Shown here: piece by piece, positions 17,306 through 25,331 of the stretch
Layout of the letters: every line of letters begins with the position of its first letter
Numbering within the stretch: the first letter of the stretch is position 1
From: Flavobacterium sp. Root935
Lineage (GTDB): Bacteria; Bacteroidota; Bacteroidia; Flavobacteriales; Flavobacteriaceae
Length of the DNA stretch: 34,454 bases
Assembly: GCF_001429295.1 (NCBI RefSeq)
Contig: NZ_LMJL01000008.1
Location: forward strand, 893,777-928,230
Direction of reading: 5' to 3'
Position numbers and translations under genes: made by a program
Notes under the pieces: generated by a model
The model's database searches: none
The model's input: only the letters and a program-made list of their open reading frames with translations
What the model was told of the DNA's origin: nothing

Positions 17306-17644
17306 ATGATTAATTATAACGGTAAAATTTTTAAACCCTTCAGTAATAGTGACAATGGAGAAACGTCTCACGAGACAGTATTTCATTATCAACAAAAAGG
17401 GAATATTTTAACGGCTCAATATTCGGGAGGAAAAATAGTTACTGGGCATTTAATTGGTTTGGTTGATGAAAAAGGAAATATCGAAATGCGCTATCATCAA
17501 GTAAATGACAAAGGCGAATTAATGACAGGAATGTGTTCCTCGAAACCAGAAGTTTTAGAGAACGGAAAAATAAGACTCCATGAAACCTGGCAATGGACCT
17601 CTGGAGATCATTCTAAAGGAAATTCTATAATCGAAGAACAGTAG
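17306..17644 (+). CDS. Small beta-rich protein (often labelled 'N-acetylglutamate synthase')
   Basis: This 112-residue protein belongs to a small family often auto-labelled 'n-acetylglutamate synthase' in Bacteroidota and others. It lacks any GNAT acetyl-CoA-binding motif and is far shorter than true N-acetylglutamate synthases, so that label is not supported by the sequence. It reads as one small antiparallel beta barrel: strand patterns GNILTAQYSGGKIVTGHLIG, GNIEMRYHQVNDKGELMTG and GKIRLHETWQWTSGD alternate hydrophobic and polar residues, like avidin- or lipocalin-type barrels. It has no signal peptide. It follows the SUFU gene by 10 bases. Function unknown. Confidence 0.82.
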   Translation: MINYNGKIFKPFSNSDNGETSHETVFHYQQKGNILTAQYSGGKIVTGHLIGLVDEKGNIEMRYHQVNDKGELMTGMCSSKPEVLENGKIRLHETWQWTSGDHSKGNSIIEEQ

Positions 17645-17739
17645 AAATCAGATATCTAAAACAAGTTCAATTTGATTTGGTCTTTTAAAAAAATTAGCCC
17701 GCCTAAAAACATAACCTCAATATAAAAAGACATCTCTAA

Positions 17740-20085
17740 ATGAAATTAAAGATTATAACTTTTATTATTACAGCATGTTTTTATGGCATTTCATTTTCTC
17801 AGGAAACTGCAGTGAAAAATCCCCCAACAGCCTTTTCACAAAAAGAATCCTTTCTAGACAGTGTTATTGAACCGCTTAAAAAAAATCCGTTATATTTTGA
17901 AAAAGTGTTTCTTCATAGCAATAAAACATCTTATTTTATTGATGACATTGTTTGGTTTAAAGCTTATGTTGGTGACATTTCGAACAAACCTTCCTTAAAA
18001 ACAACACGTCTTAATGTGAATCTCTTAGATGCAAAAGGCAAAATAATTCAAAACCAGCAAGTTTTTATTTATAAAGGAATCGGAAAAGGACAGTTTATAT
18101 TAAACGATTCGCTAAAAACTGGAGTTTATTATCTTGAAGCGGCGACAAATTACATGAGAAACTTTGGAGATGACAATACCTTTATTCAAGAAATAAATAT
18201 TCTGAACAACATTTCCGTAAAGCAAACCTCTTCGAAGAATAAATATGATATTCAGTTCTTTCCAGAAGGAGGTTATTTACTGGAGAATGTAGAAAATACA
18301 ATTGGCATTAAATCATTATGTAATGGAAAAGGAATTGATTATTTAGGCAAGATAATAAATACAAAAAATAAGGAAGTTGCCACTTTTAAAAGCCAGCATT
18401 TAGGAATGACTAAGTGTAACTTTATCTATGAGCCAAATGAAACATACAGTGCCGTTGTCCATATTAATGACACTGTAATAAAAGTAAATCTGCCTGCTGC
18501 TCAAAAAACAGGTATTCTTTTAAATCTTGACAATACACCTTTAGAGCATATTAAACTAAGTCTTAAGACAAACAGCAATTCTATTCCTGAAATAAAAAAG
18601 AATCGTTACAAACTGTTATTTCATCAAAAAAATAATATTCTAGATTATCTCGAAATTCAAAACTTAGAAGCATTAAATCTAGAAATCGACAAAAAAAACT
18701 TCTATAATGGTATTAATACGATTACCCTTTTTAAAGATAATCAGCCAATTGCAGAAAGAAAATTTTATGTTGAAAAAGAAGTACAACCAATCGTTGCGAT
18801 AGAAAAAACAACTATTGAAAATGATTCTATTAACTACAAGCTTAAAATATCTCACTTAGATCAAAGTATAAATGCAAATTTGAGTACATCAGTATTACCT
18901 CTAAATGCATTAAATTATACAGAAACCAATACTATAAAAAGTGCTTTCCTCCTATCCCCGTACGTAAAAGGATATATTGAAAATCCTGCCTATTATTTTA
19001 ATACAAAAAATGATAACAGAAACCAGCATTTAGATTTACTGTTGCTTACGCAAGGCTGGACTCAGTTTACATTAAAAGAAATGATTGCTGACTTAAATCC
19101 TGTTTATAAATATGATTTTGAAGCAGGATTTAAGCTAAAGGGCAGCTTGTCAACTCTTCCTGCAAATCATCTGGCTCTATTAACAACAGATAATATAATT
19201 ATTGATAAAATATTTTTGAATGAAAAAAAAGATTTCAGCTTCAATAATCTTCTCATTTACAAGGGAGATGCTGTCAAAATTTCATTTGTAAACAACAATA
19301 ATGAGGCCATAAAACCAGAAAATATTCAGCTTAATAATTTAAAAAACTCGTCGCTGACTAATGTAAACATTGAAAACAGAATAAAACAAACTTCTATTTT
19401 AAACGAGAATTCATGGAATGAGATGTATACGGCAGGCTCTATAAAATTGGATGAAATAAGAATTACTGCCCAAAACAAAAGAGCTGTCGATCGAAAAAAG
19501 CTCATTAAAAAATACCAGCCGTTGGTTTTTGATATTGGGAAATATTATGATATAGAAATTGCAGAACATTTTAAGAACAAAGATTTAATGTATTTTTTAA
19601 ATTTTGATCAAAATGTCAAAATGGTAACCTGGAAAGGTCAAGAAACCTATCTGGAAACTGGAATTGACAAAGAAGCAGTTTTATATATTGATGGAAAATA
19701 TATTTCATCTAATGAATTACTTGGTGTTTCTTTAGAAATAAAAGACATCGAAAACATTATGATTCAAACTGTGAAAGGAAATAAAATTTTTCAGGTTTTC
19801 ACCACACAAAACTATCAAAATAATATCGTTGAACTTTTTAACCAATACATCATTACAGACGGATTTGATAAAGACAAAAAGTACTATTCACCAATTTACG
19901 CTTTCAATATCGAAAAGTACAGTAATTGGACAGAAATTGACTGGAAACCAGACTTACAAACGAATAATGGAGAGGTTTCATTCAAAATAAAGTCCAATCC
20001 TCAATTAGAAGGTTATTTATTTTCAGTTCAAGGTTTTGCACAAGATGGTTCTTTGATTTCAGAAAATTTCAAAATAAATCAATAA
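17740..20085 (+). CDS. MG2-type outer-membrane-associated protein, TonB-plug-like C-terminus
   Basis: This 781-residue exported protein has a signal peptide (residues 1-20, ending ISFSQ). Residues about 45-150 resemble an alpha-2-macroglobulin MG2 domain (EKVFLHSNKTSYFIDDIVWF, then KTGVYYLEAATNYMRNFG). The middle is a series of beta-sandwich segments, and the C-terminal part includes a plug-like stretch (VLYIDGKYISSNELL, then LEIKDIENIMIQT) that resembles the plug domain of TonB receptors but is not followed by a beta-barrel. Such long single-gene proteins are common in Flavobacteria and are often called carboxypeptidase-regulatory-like or TonB-receptor-like; their function is not settled. 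It is followed after 12 bases by a GNAT gene. Confidence 0.75.
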   Translation: MKLKIITFIITACFYGISFSQETAVKNPPTAFSQKESFLDSVIEPLKKNPLYFEKVFLHSNKTSYFIDDIVWFKAYVGDISNKPSLKTTRLNVNLLDAKGKIIQNQQVFIYKGIGKGQFILNDSLKTGVYYLEAATNYMRNFGDDNTFIQEINILNNISVKQTSSKNKYDIQFFPEGGYLLENVENTIGIKSLCNGKGIDYLGKIINTKNKEVATFKSQHLGMTKCNFIYEPNETYSAVVHINDTVIKVNLPAAQKTGILLNLDNTPLEHIKLSLKTNSNSIPEIKKNRYKLLFHQKNNILDYLEIQNLEALNLEIDKKNFYNGINTITLFKDNQPIAERKFYVEKEVQPIVAIEKTTIENDSINYKLKISHLDQSINANLSTSVLPLNALNYTETNTIKSAFLLSPYVKGYIENPAYYFNTKNDNRNQHLDLLLLTQGWTQFTLKEMIADLNPVYKYDFEAGFKLKGSLSTLPANHLALLTTDNIIIDKIFLNEKKDFSFNNLLIYKGDAVKISFVNNNNEAIKPENIQLNNLKNSSLTNVNIENRIKQTSILNENSWNEMYTAGSIKLDEIRITAQNKRAVDRKKLIKKYQPLVFDIGKYYDIEIAEHFKNKDLMYFLNFDQNVKMVTWKGQETYLETGIDKEAVLYIDGKYISSNELLGVSLEIKDIENIMIQTVKGNKIFQVFTTQNYQNNIVELFNQYIITDGFDKDKKYYSPIYAFNIEKYSNWTEIDWKPDLQTNNGEVSFKIKSNPQLEGYLFSVQGFAQDGSLISENFKINQ

Positions 20086-20097
20086 ACGAATGCGTTA

Positions 20098-20529
20098 ATG
20101 ATCATAGAAGAAGTCCAAAATAAACATTATCCAGCTTTAAAAGAATTATTTTTAAACGAAAGAAAAAAAACTTTTTCATGGCTAGATACATCCAAATTCC
20201 ATCTAGATGATTTCGAAAAATACACACAGGGAGAATATATTCTCACTGCATTAGTAAATGATATTCCTGTTGGTTTTATTTCGATTTGGATGCCGACAAA
20301 TTTTATTCATCATTTATATGTTGACGAAAAATATCAAAACAAAAAAATTGGAACAGAATTATTAAAAGCAGCTATTGGCGTAACAAAATCTGCCGTAACT
20401 TTAAAATGTCTAGAAAACAATACAAAAGCAATTGAATTTTATAAAAAAAGAGGATTTACAGAAAAAGAAAAGGCATACTCTCAACATGGCAGCTGTATTT
20501 TTTTAAAATCTTCTGAAGAAATAGTTTAA
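20098..20529 (+). CDS. GNAT-family N-acetyltransferase
   Basis: This 143-residue enzyme has the complete GNAT fold. The acetyl-CoA-binding motif A is YQNKKIGTELLKAAI (Q/R-x-x-x-x-G-T pattern), preceded by the strand FIHHLYVDEKY and followed by LKCLENNTKAIEFYKKRGF, the standard motif B. It should transfer an acetyl group from acetyl-CoA to a small molecule or protein amine; the acceptor is unknown. It lies 12 bases after the MG2-type gene and 19 bases before the DUF1801 gene, so these probably share a transcript. Confidence 0.9.
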   Translation: MIIEEVQNKHYPALKELFLNERKKTFSWLDTSKFHLDDFEKYTQGEYILTALVNDIPVGFISIWMPTNFIHHLYVDEKYQNKKIGTELLKAAIGVTKSAVTLKCLENNTKAIEFYKKRGFTEKEKAYSQHGSCIFLKSSEEIV

Positions 20530-20548
20530 CACATTAAACTTGAAAAAC

Positions 20549-20950
20549 ATGAACAAAGAAATTCAGGCATATAACGATTCTCAAAGCGATGAAGATCAAA
20601 AGATATGCACAGTTTTAAGTACTATAATCAACCATTTGCTGCCTGAAGCGGAAAATAAAATCTGGCATGCACACCCAGTTTGGTTTTTAGATGGAAATCC
20701 GATTGTGGGTTACAGCAAATTGAAAGATTCTGTTAGATTGCTTTTTTGGAGCGGACAATCTTTTGACGAAGAAAAACTCCAAAACGAAGGTTCTTTTAAA
20801 GCTGCAGAAATCCGTTATACAAACTCCGATCAAATCAATGAAGAAGATTTAAAACGCTGGCTGGAAAAAGGAAAAGAAATTCAGTGGGATTATAAAAATC
20901 TTGTAAAACGAAAAGGAGTTCTTATTCGATTAATGACCAAACCCTATTAA
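20549..20950 (+). CDS. DUF1801 (YdhG-like) protein
   Basis: This protein of about 133 residues matches the DUF1801 family, with a frataxin/YjbR-like alpha-beta fold. Recognisable parts are EAENKIWHAHPVWFLDGNPIVGY, the strand DSVRLLFWSGQ and the C-terminal helix around LKRWLEKGKEIQWDYK. I chose ATG at 20549 over an in-frame TTG at 20540 three codons earlier, because ATG is usual here and sits behind an A-rich leader (ttgaaaaac). Members are small cytoplasmic proteins of unknown function, sometimes beside GNAT genes as here. A second DUF1801 protein of a different subgroup lies at 30800. Confidence 0.85.
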   Translation: MNKEIQAYNDSQSDEDQKICTVLSTIINHLLPEAENKIWHAHPVWFLDGNPIVGYSKLKDSVRLLFWSGQSFDEEKLQNEGSFKAAEIRYTNSDQINEEDLKRWLEKGKEIQWDYKNLVKRKGVLIRLMTKPY

Positions 20951-20963
20951 CTTAAAAACCAAA

Positions 20964-21698
20964 ATGAAATTTTTTCAATTATTAGCCGTTATTTTTTTTA
21001 CATCAACAACCTTTTCACAAACCAAAATGCGTCCTGTAAACGAACTCATAGATCCAAAAGATTCTGGATGGAAATTAGTAAAAGAATGGATTGATACTGC
21101 CAAAAATAAAGTAGAAATTCTTCCAGCAGATCCACAAAAAGCCAAAGATGCTTTGTATCATACACAAGTAACAACAAAATCACCAATGGGTGCGATTGTA
21201 TATAAAACCGGCGGAATCATAGTAGACAACGGCTGGATTAGGATTTTAGGCTCAGGCAGTTCCAAACTCAACCGCAGTCTTCCGGATTGGAATAAAGGAA
21301 AATCTTTTAAAGAATTTGGAGAAGCTCCTTCTTATTTTTTAATCGCAGACGACGCTCTGGGTGGTTTTTATATATTAAACGGAGGCGCTTTACGAACAGA
21401 TCTTGGCAATGTTTATTATTTTTCTCCAGATAATTTAGAATACGAACCGCTTGATATTACCTATTCTCAATTTTTAGAATTTTGTTTTAACAACGATTTA
21501 GACAAATTTTATTCAGGAAGCAGATGGGAAAATTGGAAAAGTGATGTTGCTGTACTTAAAGGTGATCAAGTTTTTAGTTTTTATCCTTTTTTATGGTCAG
21601 AAGAAGCAAGCGATATAAACAAAGTCTATCGAAAACCTGTTCCTATTGAAGAACAATACAACTTAAATTTAGATTTAAGGAAACAGTTTGGGCATTAG
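20964..21698 (+). CDS. Exported DUF2625 protein
   Basis: This 244-residue protein has a signal peptide (residues 1-18, ending TTFSQ) and a DUF2625 domain over the rest. Family marks include RPVNELIDPKDSGWKLVKEW, GWIRILGSGSSKLNRSL, SYFLIADDALGGFYILNGGAL, GNVYYFSPDNLEYE and SQFLEFCFNNDLDKFYSGSR. The pattern (adjacent ALGG-F and a late W-rich helix) resembles SMI1/KNR4-type SUKH proteins, many of which are toxin immunity proteins; that link is an inference. The secretion signal means it would act in the periplasm. It starts 13 bases after the DUF1801 gene, so probably the same operon. Confidence 0.83.
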   Translation: MKFFQLLAVIFFTSTTFSQTKMRPVNELIDPKDSGWKLVKEWIDTAKNKVEILPADPQKAKDALYHTQVTTKSPMGAIVYKTGGIIVDNGWIRILGSGSSKLNRSLPDWNKGKSFKEFGEAPSYFLIADDALGGFYILNGGALRTDLGNVYYFSPDNLEYEPLDITYSQFLEFCFNNDLDKFYSGSRWENWKSDVAVLKGDQVFSFYPFLWSEEASDINKVYRKPVPIEEQYNLNLDLRKQFGH

Positions 21699-21776
21699 AA
21701 TGAATTCATTTCAAAACTTAAAACAGCTAAACTTTATGTTTTTGCATCAAGAAATTATTTTTTGTAATTAAAAACG

Positions 21777-21784
21777 TACATTTG
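21777..21784 (+). promoter_or_regulatory. -7 box upstream of the ankyrin gene
   Basis: TACATTTG matches TAnnTTTG exactly and ends 22 bases before the ATG at 21807. No TTG is at the standard -33 spacing. Confidence 0.45.
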
Positions 21785-21806
21785 AAAATTACAAATTAAA
21801 TTTACA

Positions 21807-22799
21807 ATGAATAATTTTAAGCTACTCCCACAGCAATTCTCTTCAATCTTAGCTACAAAAATTTCAAATGGAGAATTTCATTCTGCAAAGCAAATTATTA
21901 ATAGTGAAAATATCAATGTTAACTCCTATATAAATGCTGAATATTATAACACATTAATAATTGAAGTTCTAACATCATATGGATGCAAAGATGAAATTGA
22001 AAGAACAGAAATGATACATTATTTATTAGAAAATGGTGCTAATCCTAATATGTATTGTAAAAGTGGCTATAATGCTCTACACATAGCTGTACAACGCCAT
22101 AATCTTATAAAGTCACTGGATTTACTTCTCGATTATGGAGGAGATGTGAATTTAACTGACAGTAAAGGAGCAACAGTTGCTTATTGGGCTATACAAGGAT
22201 TTCCTTGGCGAACAGAAGGTGACGAACGCCAAATTCATTTGGGCGTTATTGAAAAAATAATTATGCTCGGTGCTGATTTGGATTTAAAAAACAAGTTTGA
22301 TATAACACCTAGAAAATGGCTCGAGCACACATCAGAAGATGTAAAGAAACTTGTAGAAGAATGTGAAAAAAAAGAGCGTTTATATAAACCTAGTGATACT
22401 ATTTATCCTAAATTCCCAACAAATTACAAATTTCCAGAAGTTGTTGAACAATTAAGAAGTCTTATTCCTTCTAGCGGAAAAGCTAATACAATTGAATCAG
22501 AAATGTTAAGGGGTTTAGACAATCTTCAAGATGAAGCCTTTAGAAACGGAAATATTAATTATAATGAACAGCATAAAGATTTTGCGAAATTTATACAAAC
22601 AACATTAACTGAGTCGTCAATTTTTGACGAAAAAGAAATTAAGAAAATCAACAGTGTGGCTAAAAAACTTATGAGTTCTAAAAAGCCATATTTACATAAT
22701 GATGTTTACGATTATTTAACGGATCAGATTTGCATTTATCACAATCACAAAAACAAGAAAGAAGTTAGTAAAAAGAAATGGTGGCAGTTCGGAAAATAA
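21807..22799 (+). CDS. Ankyrin-repeat protein with unique C-terminal domain
   Basis: This 330-residue cytoplasmic protein has about four ankyrin repeats in residues 35-185; the clearest are MIHYLLENGANPNMYCKSGY followed by NALHIAVQRHN, then LDLLLDYGGDVNLTDSKGAT and IIMLGADLDLKNKFDITP. Residues 200-330 form a separate, mostly helical domain that I do not recognise, ending in a lysine-rich tail with KKWWQFGK. Ankyrin repeats bind other proteins. It has its own -7 box. A second ankyrin protein (the DUF2314 fusion) lies 6.6 kb upstream. Bacterial ankyrin proteins can serve as toxin-immunity proteins, but no target is evident here. Confidence 0.85.
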   Translation: MNNFKLLPQQFSSILATKISNGEFHSAKQIINSENINVNSYINAEYYNTLIIEVLTSYGCKDEIERTEMIHYLLENGANPNMYCKSGYNALHIAVQRHNLIKSLDLLLDYGGDVNLTDSKGATVAYWAIQGFPWRTEGDERQIHLGVIEKIIMLGADLDLKNKFDITPRKWLEHTSEDVKKLVEECEKKERLYKPSDTIYPKFPTNYKFPEVVEQLRSLIPSSGKANTIESEMLRGLDNLQDEAFRNGNINYNEQHKDFAKFIQTTLTESSIFDEKEIKKINSVAKKLMSSKKPYLHNDVYDYLTDQICIYHNHKNKKEVSKKKWWQFGK

Positions 22800-22908
22800 T
22801 AAAACTTAAGGTCTTTATTAGTATATAATCAATTATCACAACAACGTTTTGCGTCAAATTAATTTGTATTTTAGTAAGATCAGAACTACAACCTAAAACC
22901 TTCTAATC

Positions 22909-23589
22909 ATGCTGAAACAAATTTTTCTTCTCCTAATTTTTTGTTTGGGAATTCAAACGTATTCTCAAGAACTTGGTTTCACGATTCCAGATTACAAAGC
23001 AATCGAAAAAGAAATTAACGATAAGAATTCCAAATTCTTTTATCCCAAATTAATGGAAAGGCTGACGAAAAATGACACTTTATTATCGCATGAGGAATAC
23101 CGTCATTTGTATCTTGGGTACTTTTTTCAACCCAAATACAATGCCTTTTGGAAATCGCCAGATGAGCAAAAACTAAACGAATTATTTGGAAAAGAAAAAC
23201 TCGAAAACGCAGATTATGATGAGATTATTAAATTAATCAATCATTCTTTAAGTGAATTTCCTTTTGACCTAAAACAACTCAATTACCTCTCTTATATTTA
23301 CCATTTAAAGGGCGACGAAACTTCATCTAAAATCACTTCATTTAGATTTCACAGTATTATGAATGTGATTTTATCTTCTGGTGACGGAAAAAAATGCGAA
23401 ACTGGTTTTCATGTTTTACTCGTCGAACACGAATATGTTCTTTTGAACGTTTTCGAAATTGAATCAAAAGGTCAGTCACTCGTCGACAACTGCGATTATC
23501 TAAGTTTTGAAAAAGGTGCTTACAATGTTGACGGTATTTACTTTAATATCGAAAAAATGCTGGAAAACGAAAGAAAAGCAATTCGATAA
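22909..23589 (+). CDS. Exported DUF4919 protein
   Basis: This 226-residue protein has a signal peptide (residues 1-19, ending QTYSQ) and matches DUF4919, a Bacteroidota family of unknown function. Visible marks are the N-terminal PDYKAIEKEINDKNSKFFYP, LSHEEYRHLYLGYFFQPKY, a helical TPR-like middle and the end strand VLLVEHEYVLLNVFEIESKG followed by CDYLSFEKG with a G-x-Y-N-V-D-G turn. It lies between the ankyrin gene and a palindromic repeat. A possible -7 box TATTTTAG is at 22867-22874, with a TTG at an unusually short 15-base spacing. Confidence 0.83.
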   Translation: MLKQIFLLLIFCLGIQTYSQELGFTIPDYKAIEKEINDKNSKFFYPKLMERLTKNDTLLSHEEYRHLYLGYFFQPKYNAFWKSPDEQKLNELFGKEKLENADYDEIIKLINHSLSEFPFDLKQLNYLSYIYHLKGDETSSKITSFRFHSIMNVILSSGDGKKCETGFHVLLVEHEYVLLNVFEIESKGQSLVDNCDYLSFEKGAYNVDGIYFNIEKMLENERKAIR

Positions 23590-23633
23590 TTTTTTTCAAA
23601 TTTGCTCTTATAAAAAATTAAATTTCTCTTTTA

Positions 23634-23710
23634 GCCCCGATGGAAACGGCATCCTTTTTTGGCTCTTCACTCCTATTGTCTGCCAAAAAAGATATAGTGG
23701 ACAGCGGGAC
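23634..23710. repeat. Long imperfect palindrome (AGCCCCGAT type dispersed element)
   Basis: The left arm (about 23636-23662, cccga to ttttttgg) and the right arm (about 23683-23708, ccaaaaaagat to agcggg) can pair over roughly 25 bases with bulges around a 20-base centre. The combination of AGCCCCGATGGAAACGGCAT with GATATAGTGGACAGCGGG is a pattern I recall from the intergenic regions of many Flavobacteria, but I could not search for copies. Confidence 0.7.
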
Positions 23711-23758
23711 AAGTGGTCTTTTGAAAAACTAAAGTACTGCTTATAAAAACAAAATAAC

Positions 23759-23796
23759 AACTCCAATAGATTTCTGTCTACTGGAGTTTTTTTTTT
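23759..23796 (+). terminator. Hairpin terminator between the DUF4919 and DUF2975 genes
   Basis: The stem aactcca (23759-23765) pairs with tggagtt (23782-23788) and extends after one mismatch through tagat/gtcta; a run of ten T follows. It lies 170 bases beyond the DUF4919 stop, after the palindromic repeat. Confidence 0.85.
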
Positions 23797-23815
23797 GATA
23801 AAAATTATATTTTTA

Positions 23816-23845
23816 TTGTTTATCAATAAATATTTATTATTTTAG
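23816..23845 (+). promoter_or_regulatory. Promoter of the DUF2975/XRE pair
   Basis: TTG at 23816-23818 and TATTTTAG at 23838-23845 (seven of eight to TAnnTTTG) are 19 bases apart, and the ATG follows 25 bases after the -7 box. Confidence 0.6.
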
Positions 23846-23870
23846 CAGCATAACTTTTAATCTAATTACA

Positions 23871-24413
23871 ATGGAAATTAAAATTGGAACACCAGAAATC
23901 CTGAAATTTTTGAATATTTTATCTTGGATCATTTTTATTGGTTTATGCATAGAAGCGGGTATGTATTTATTTAATGGTATTTATACAATGACTATAAATT
24001 CATACAACGCACGGTTTCTCAATTTACTAGATCTTTATAATTTCAGTCCCAGCCATTATATTCAGGAAATGATTCTTATGAGTATTGTCGCTGTTTTAAA
24101 AGCGATTATGTTTTACCTAATTGTAAAAATGCTGCATGAGAAAAAGCTAAATGTGACACAGCCTTTCACTGCAGAAATGGATCGTTTTATATTTTACATG
24201 GCTTATCTGGCTTTTGGAATTGGTTTGTTTTCTTACTGGGCTTCAAAATTCAACAATTGGCTCACTACAAATGGTGTAAAGCTTCCTGCGCTAGAAACAT
24301 TAAATTTAGAAGGTGCCAGTGTATGGATATTTATGGGTGTTATACTATTTGTTATCGGACAGGTTTTTAAAAGAGGAATTGAAATTCAGTCTGAAATTGA
24401 CTTAACTATTTAA
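23871..24413 (+). CDS. DUF2975 membrane protein
   Basis: This 180-residue integral membrane protein matches DUF2975. Four membrane segments can be seen at about residues 13-35, 62-84, 100-122 and 145-163, with short charged loops. Proteins of this family are almost always encoded just before a small XRE-type regulator, as here (gap of 10 bases), and the pair is thought to work as a signalling or repression unit, the membrane protein sensing something and tuning its partner; this role is inferred. Its promoter with both boxes is visible upstream. Confidence 0.88.
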   Translation: MEIKIGTPEILKFLNILSWIIFIGLCIEAGMYLFNGIYTMTINSYNARFLNLLDLYNFSPSHYIQEMILMSIVAVLKAIMFYLIVKMLHEKKLNVTQPFTAEMDRFIFYMAYLAFGIGLFSYWASKFNNWLTTNGVKLPALETLNLEGASVWIFMGVILFVIGQVFKRGIEIQSEIDLTI

Positions 24414-24423
24414 ACGAGAAATT

Positions 24424-24630
24424 ATGCCTATAATAGTAAATTTAGATGTAATGATGGCAAAAAGAAAAATGTCATTAAACGAACTTTCAGAAAAAGTAGA
24501 TTTGACATTATCTAATCTTTCGATTTTAAAAACCGGCAAAGCAAAAGCAATTCGTTTTAGCACACTTGAAGCAATCTGCAAAGTTTTAGACTGCCAGCCT
24601 GGAGATATTCTAGAATTTTCGGAAGAATAA
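24424..24630 (+). CDS. XRE-family (Cro/CI-type) regulator
   Basis: This 68-residue protein is one helix-turn-helix of the Cro/CI type (YozG-like). The recognition region is MSLNELSEKVDLTLSNLSIL followed by KTGKAKAIRFSTLEAICKVL and DCQPGDILEF, the usual ending of this small group. There is no other domain. It follows the DUF2975 gene by 10 bases and is probably co-translated with it. It likely binds the promoter of its own pair; no operator could be pinned down. Confidence 0.93.
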   Translation: MPIIVNLDVMMAKRKMSLNELSEKVDLTLSNLSILKTGKAKAIRFSTLEAICKVLDCQPGDILEFSEE

Positions 24631-24714
24631 ATTAGATAGCTTTTTTGGATTTAATTTGTATTTTCGTACAAAATTATCTATTTCAAAAGGTTTTTAAATC
24701 TAAAGAATCTAAAA

Positions 24715-25311
24715 ATGAATATTTTAATTGTTTACGCACATCCCAGCAGAAAATCATATACGTTTCAAGTTTTAGAAAAATTAAAATCTGTTTTAGCTCT
24801 TGAAAAATGGAATGTAGAAGTTTCCGATTTATACGCTTCTAATTTTAACAGCGATATGTCTGAAGAAGAATACGAACGTGAAGGTTTTGGAAGAACAGAA
24901 CTGCCGATTTCGGCAGATGTTTGGAGTGAACAAGAAAAAATAGAACGAGCAGACTGTATTATTTTTCTTTATCCCGTTTGGTGGAGCGATTGTCCTGCAA
25001 AACTAAAAGGCTGGTTTGACCGCGTTTATTCTGTTGGATATGCTTACGGCCAAAACGAAACTTCAAGAAAAATGAAAACTATTCCGCTTGGACTTGTAAT
25101 CTGTACGGCTGGACATCCAAATGATTTTTTACATGAAATCGAAATTGCCCAAAGCATGGAAAAAGTAATGCTCCATGATCGACTTGGAAAACGTTTTGAA
25201 AATAAAGAAATGATTATTTTAGGCGGTACTTTGGACTTGGAAAATGTGATGGAAAAGCATTTTGACCAAATAAATCAAATTCCAGAAAAAATAAAAACTA
25301 TAAAGCAGTAA
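24715..25311 (+). CDS. Flavodoxin-like NAD(P)H oxidoreductase
   Basis: This 198-residue cytoplasmic flavoprotein belongs to the KefF/MdaB/NQO-like group. It opens with the FMN/FAD-binding start MNILIVYAHPSRKSYTF and has the group signature PVWWSDCPAKLKGWFDRV in the middle, which shapes the flavin and substrate pocket. The family passes two electrons from NAD(P)H to quinones or similar oxidants and is used in detoxification or with potassium efflux systems; no efflux channel is nearby. A near-consensus -7 box TATTTTCG lies at 24659-24666, but it is 48 bases from the start and has no TTG at the right spacing. Confidence 0.9.
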   Translation: MNILIVYAHPSRKSYTFQVLEKLKSVLALEKWNVEVSDLYASNFNSDMSEEEYEREGFGRTELPISADVWSEQEKIERADCIIFLYPVWWSDCPAKLKGWFDRVYSVGYAYGQNETSRKMKTIPLGLVICTAGHPNDFLHEIEIAQSMEKVMLHDRLGKRFENKEMIILGGTLDLENVMEKHFDQINQIPEKIKTIKQ

Positions 25312-25331
25312 TTACCCAATATTAATAAAAA

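Noticed and set aside
20540..20548. Longer DUF1801 start at TTG
   Set aside because: An ATG three codons later with an A-rich leader is more likely, and the extra residues add no family match.
23507..23746. Possible gene overlapping the DUF4919 end and the AGCCCCGAT hairpin
   Set aside because: It lies mostly in another frame of a supported gene and then in a palindromic repeat; no homology pattern is visible.
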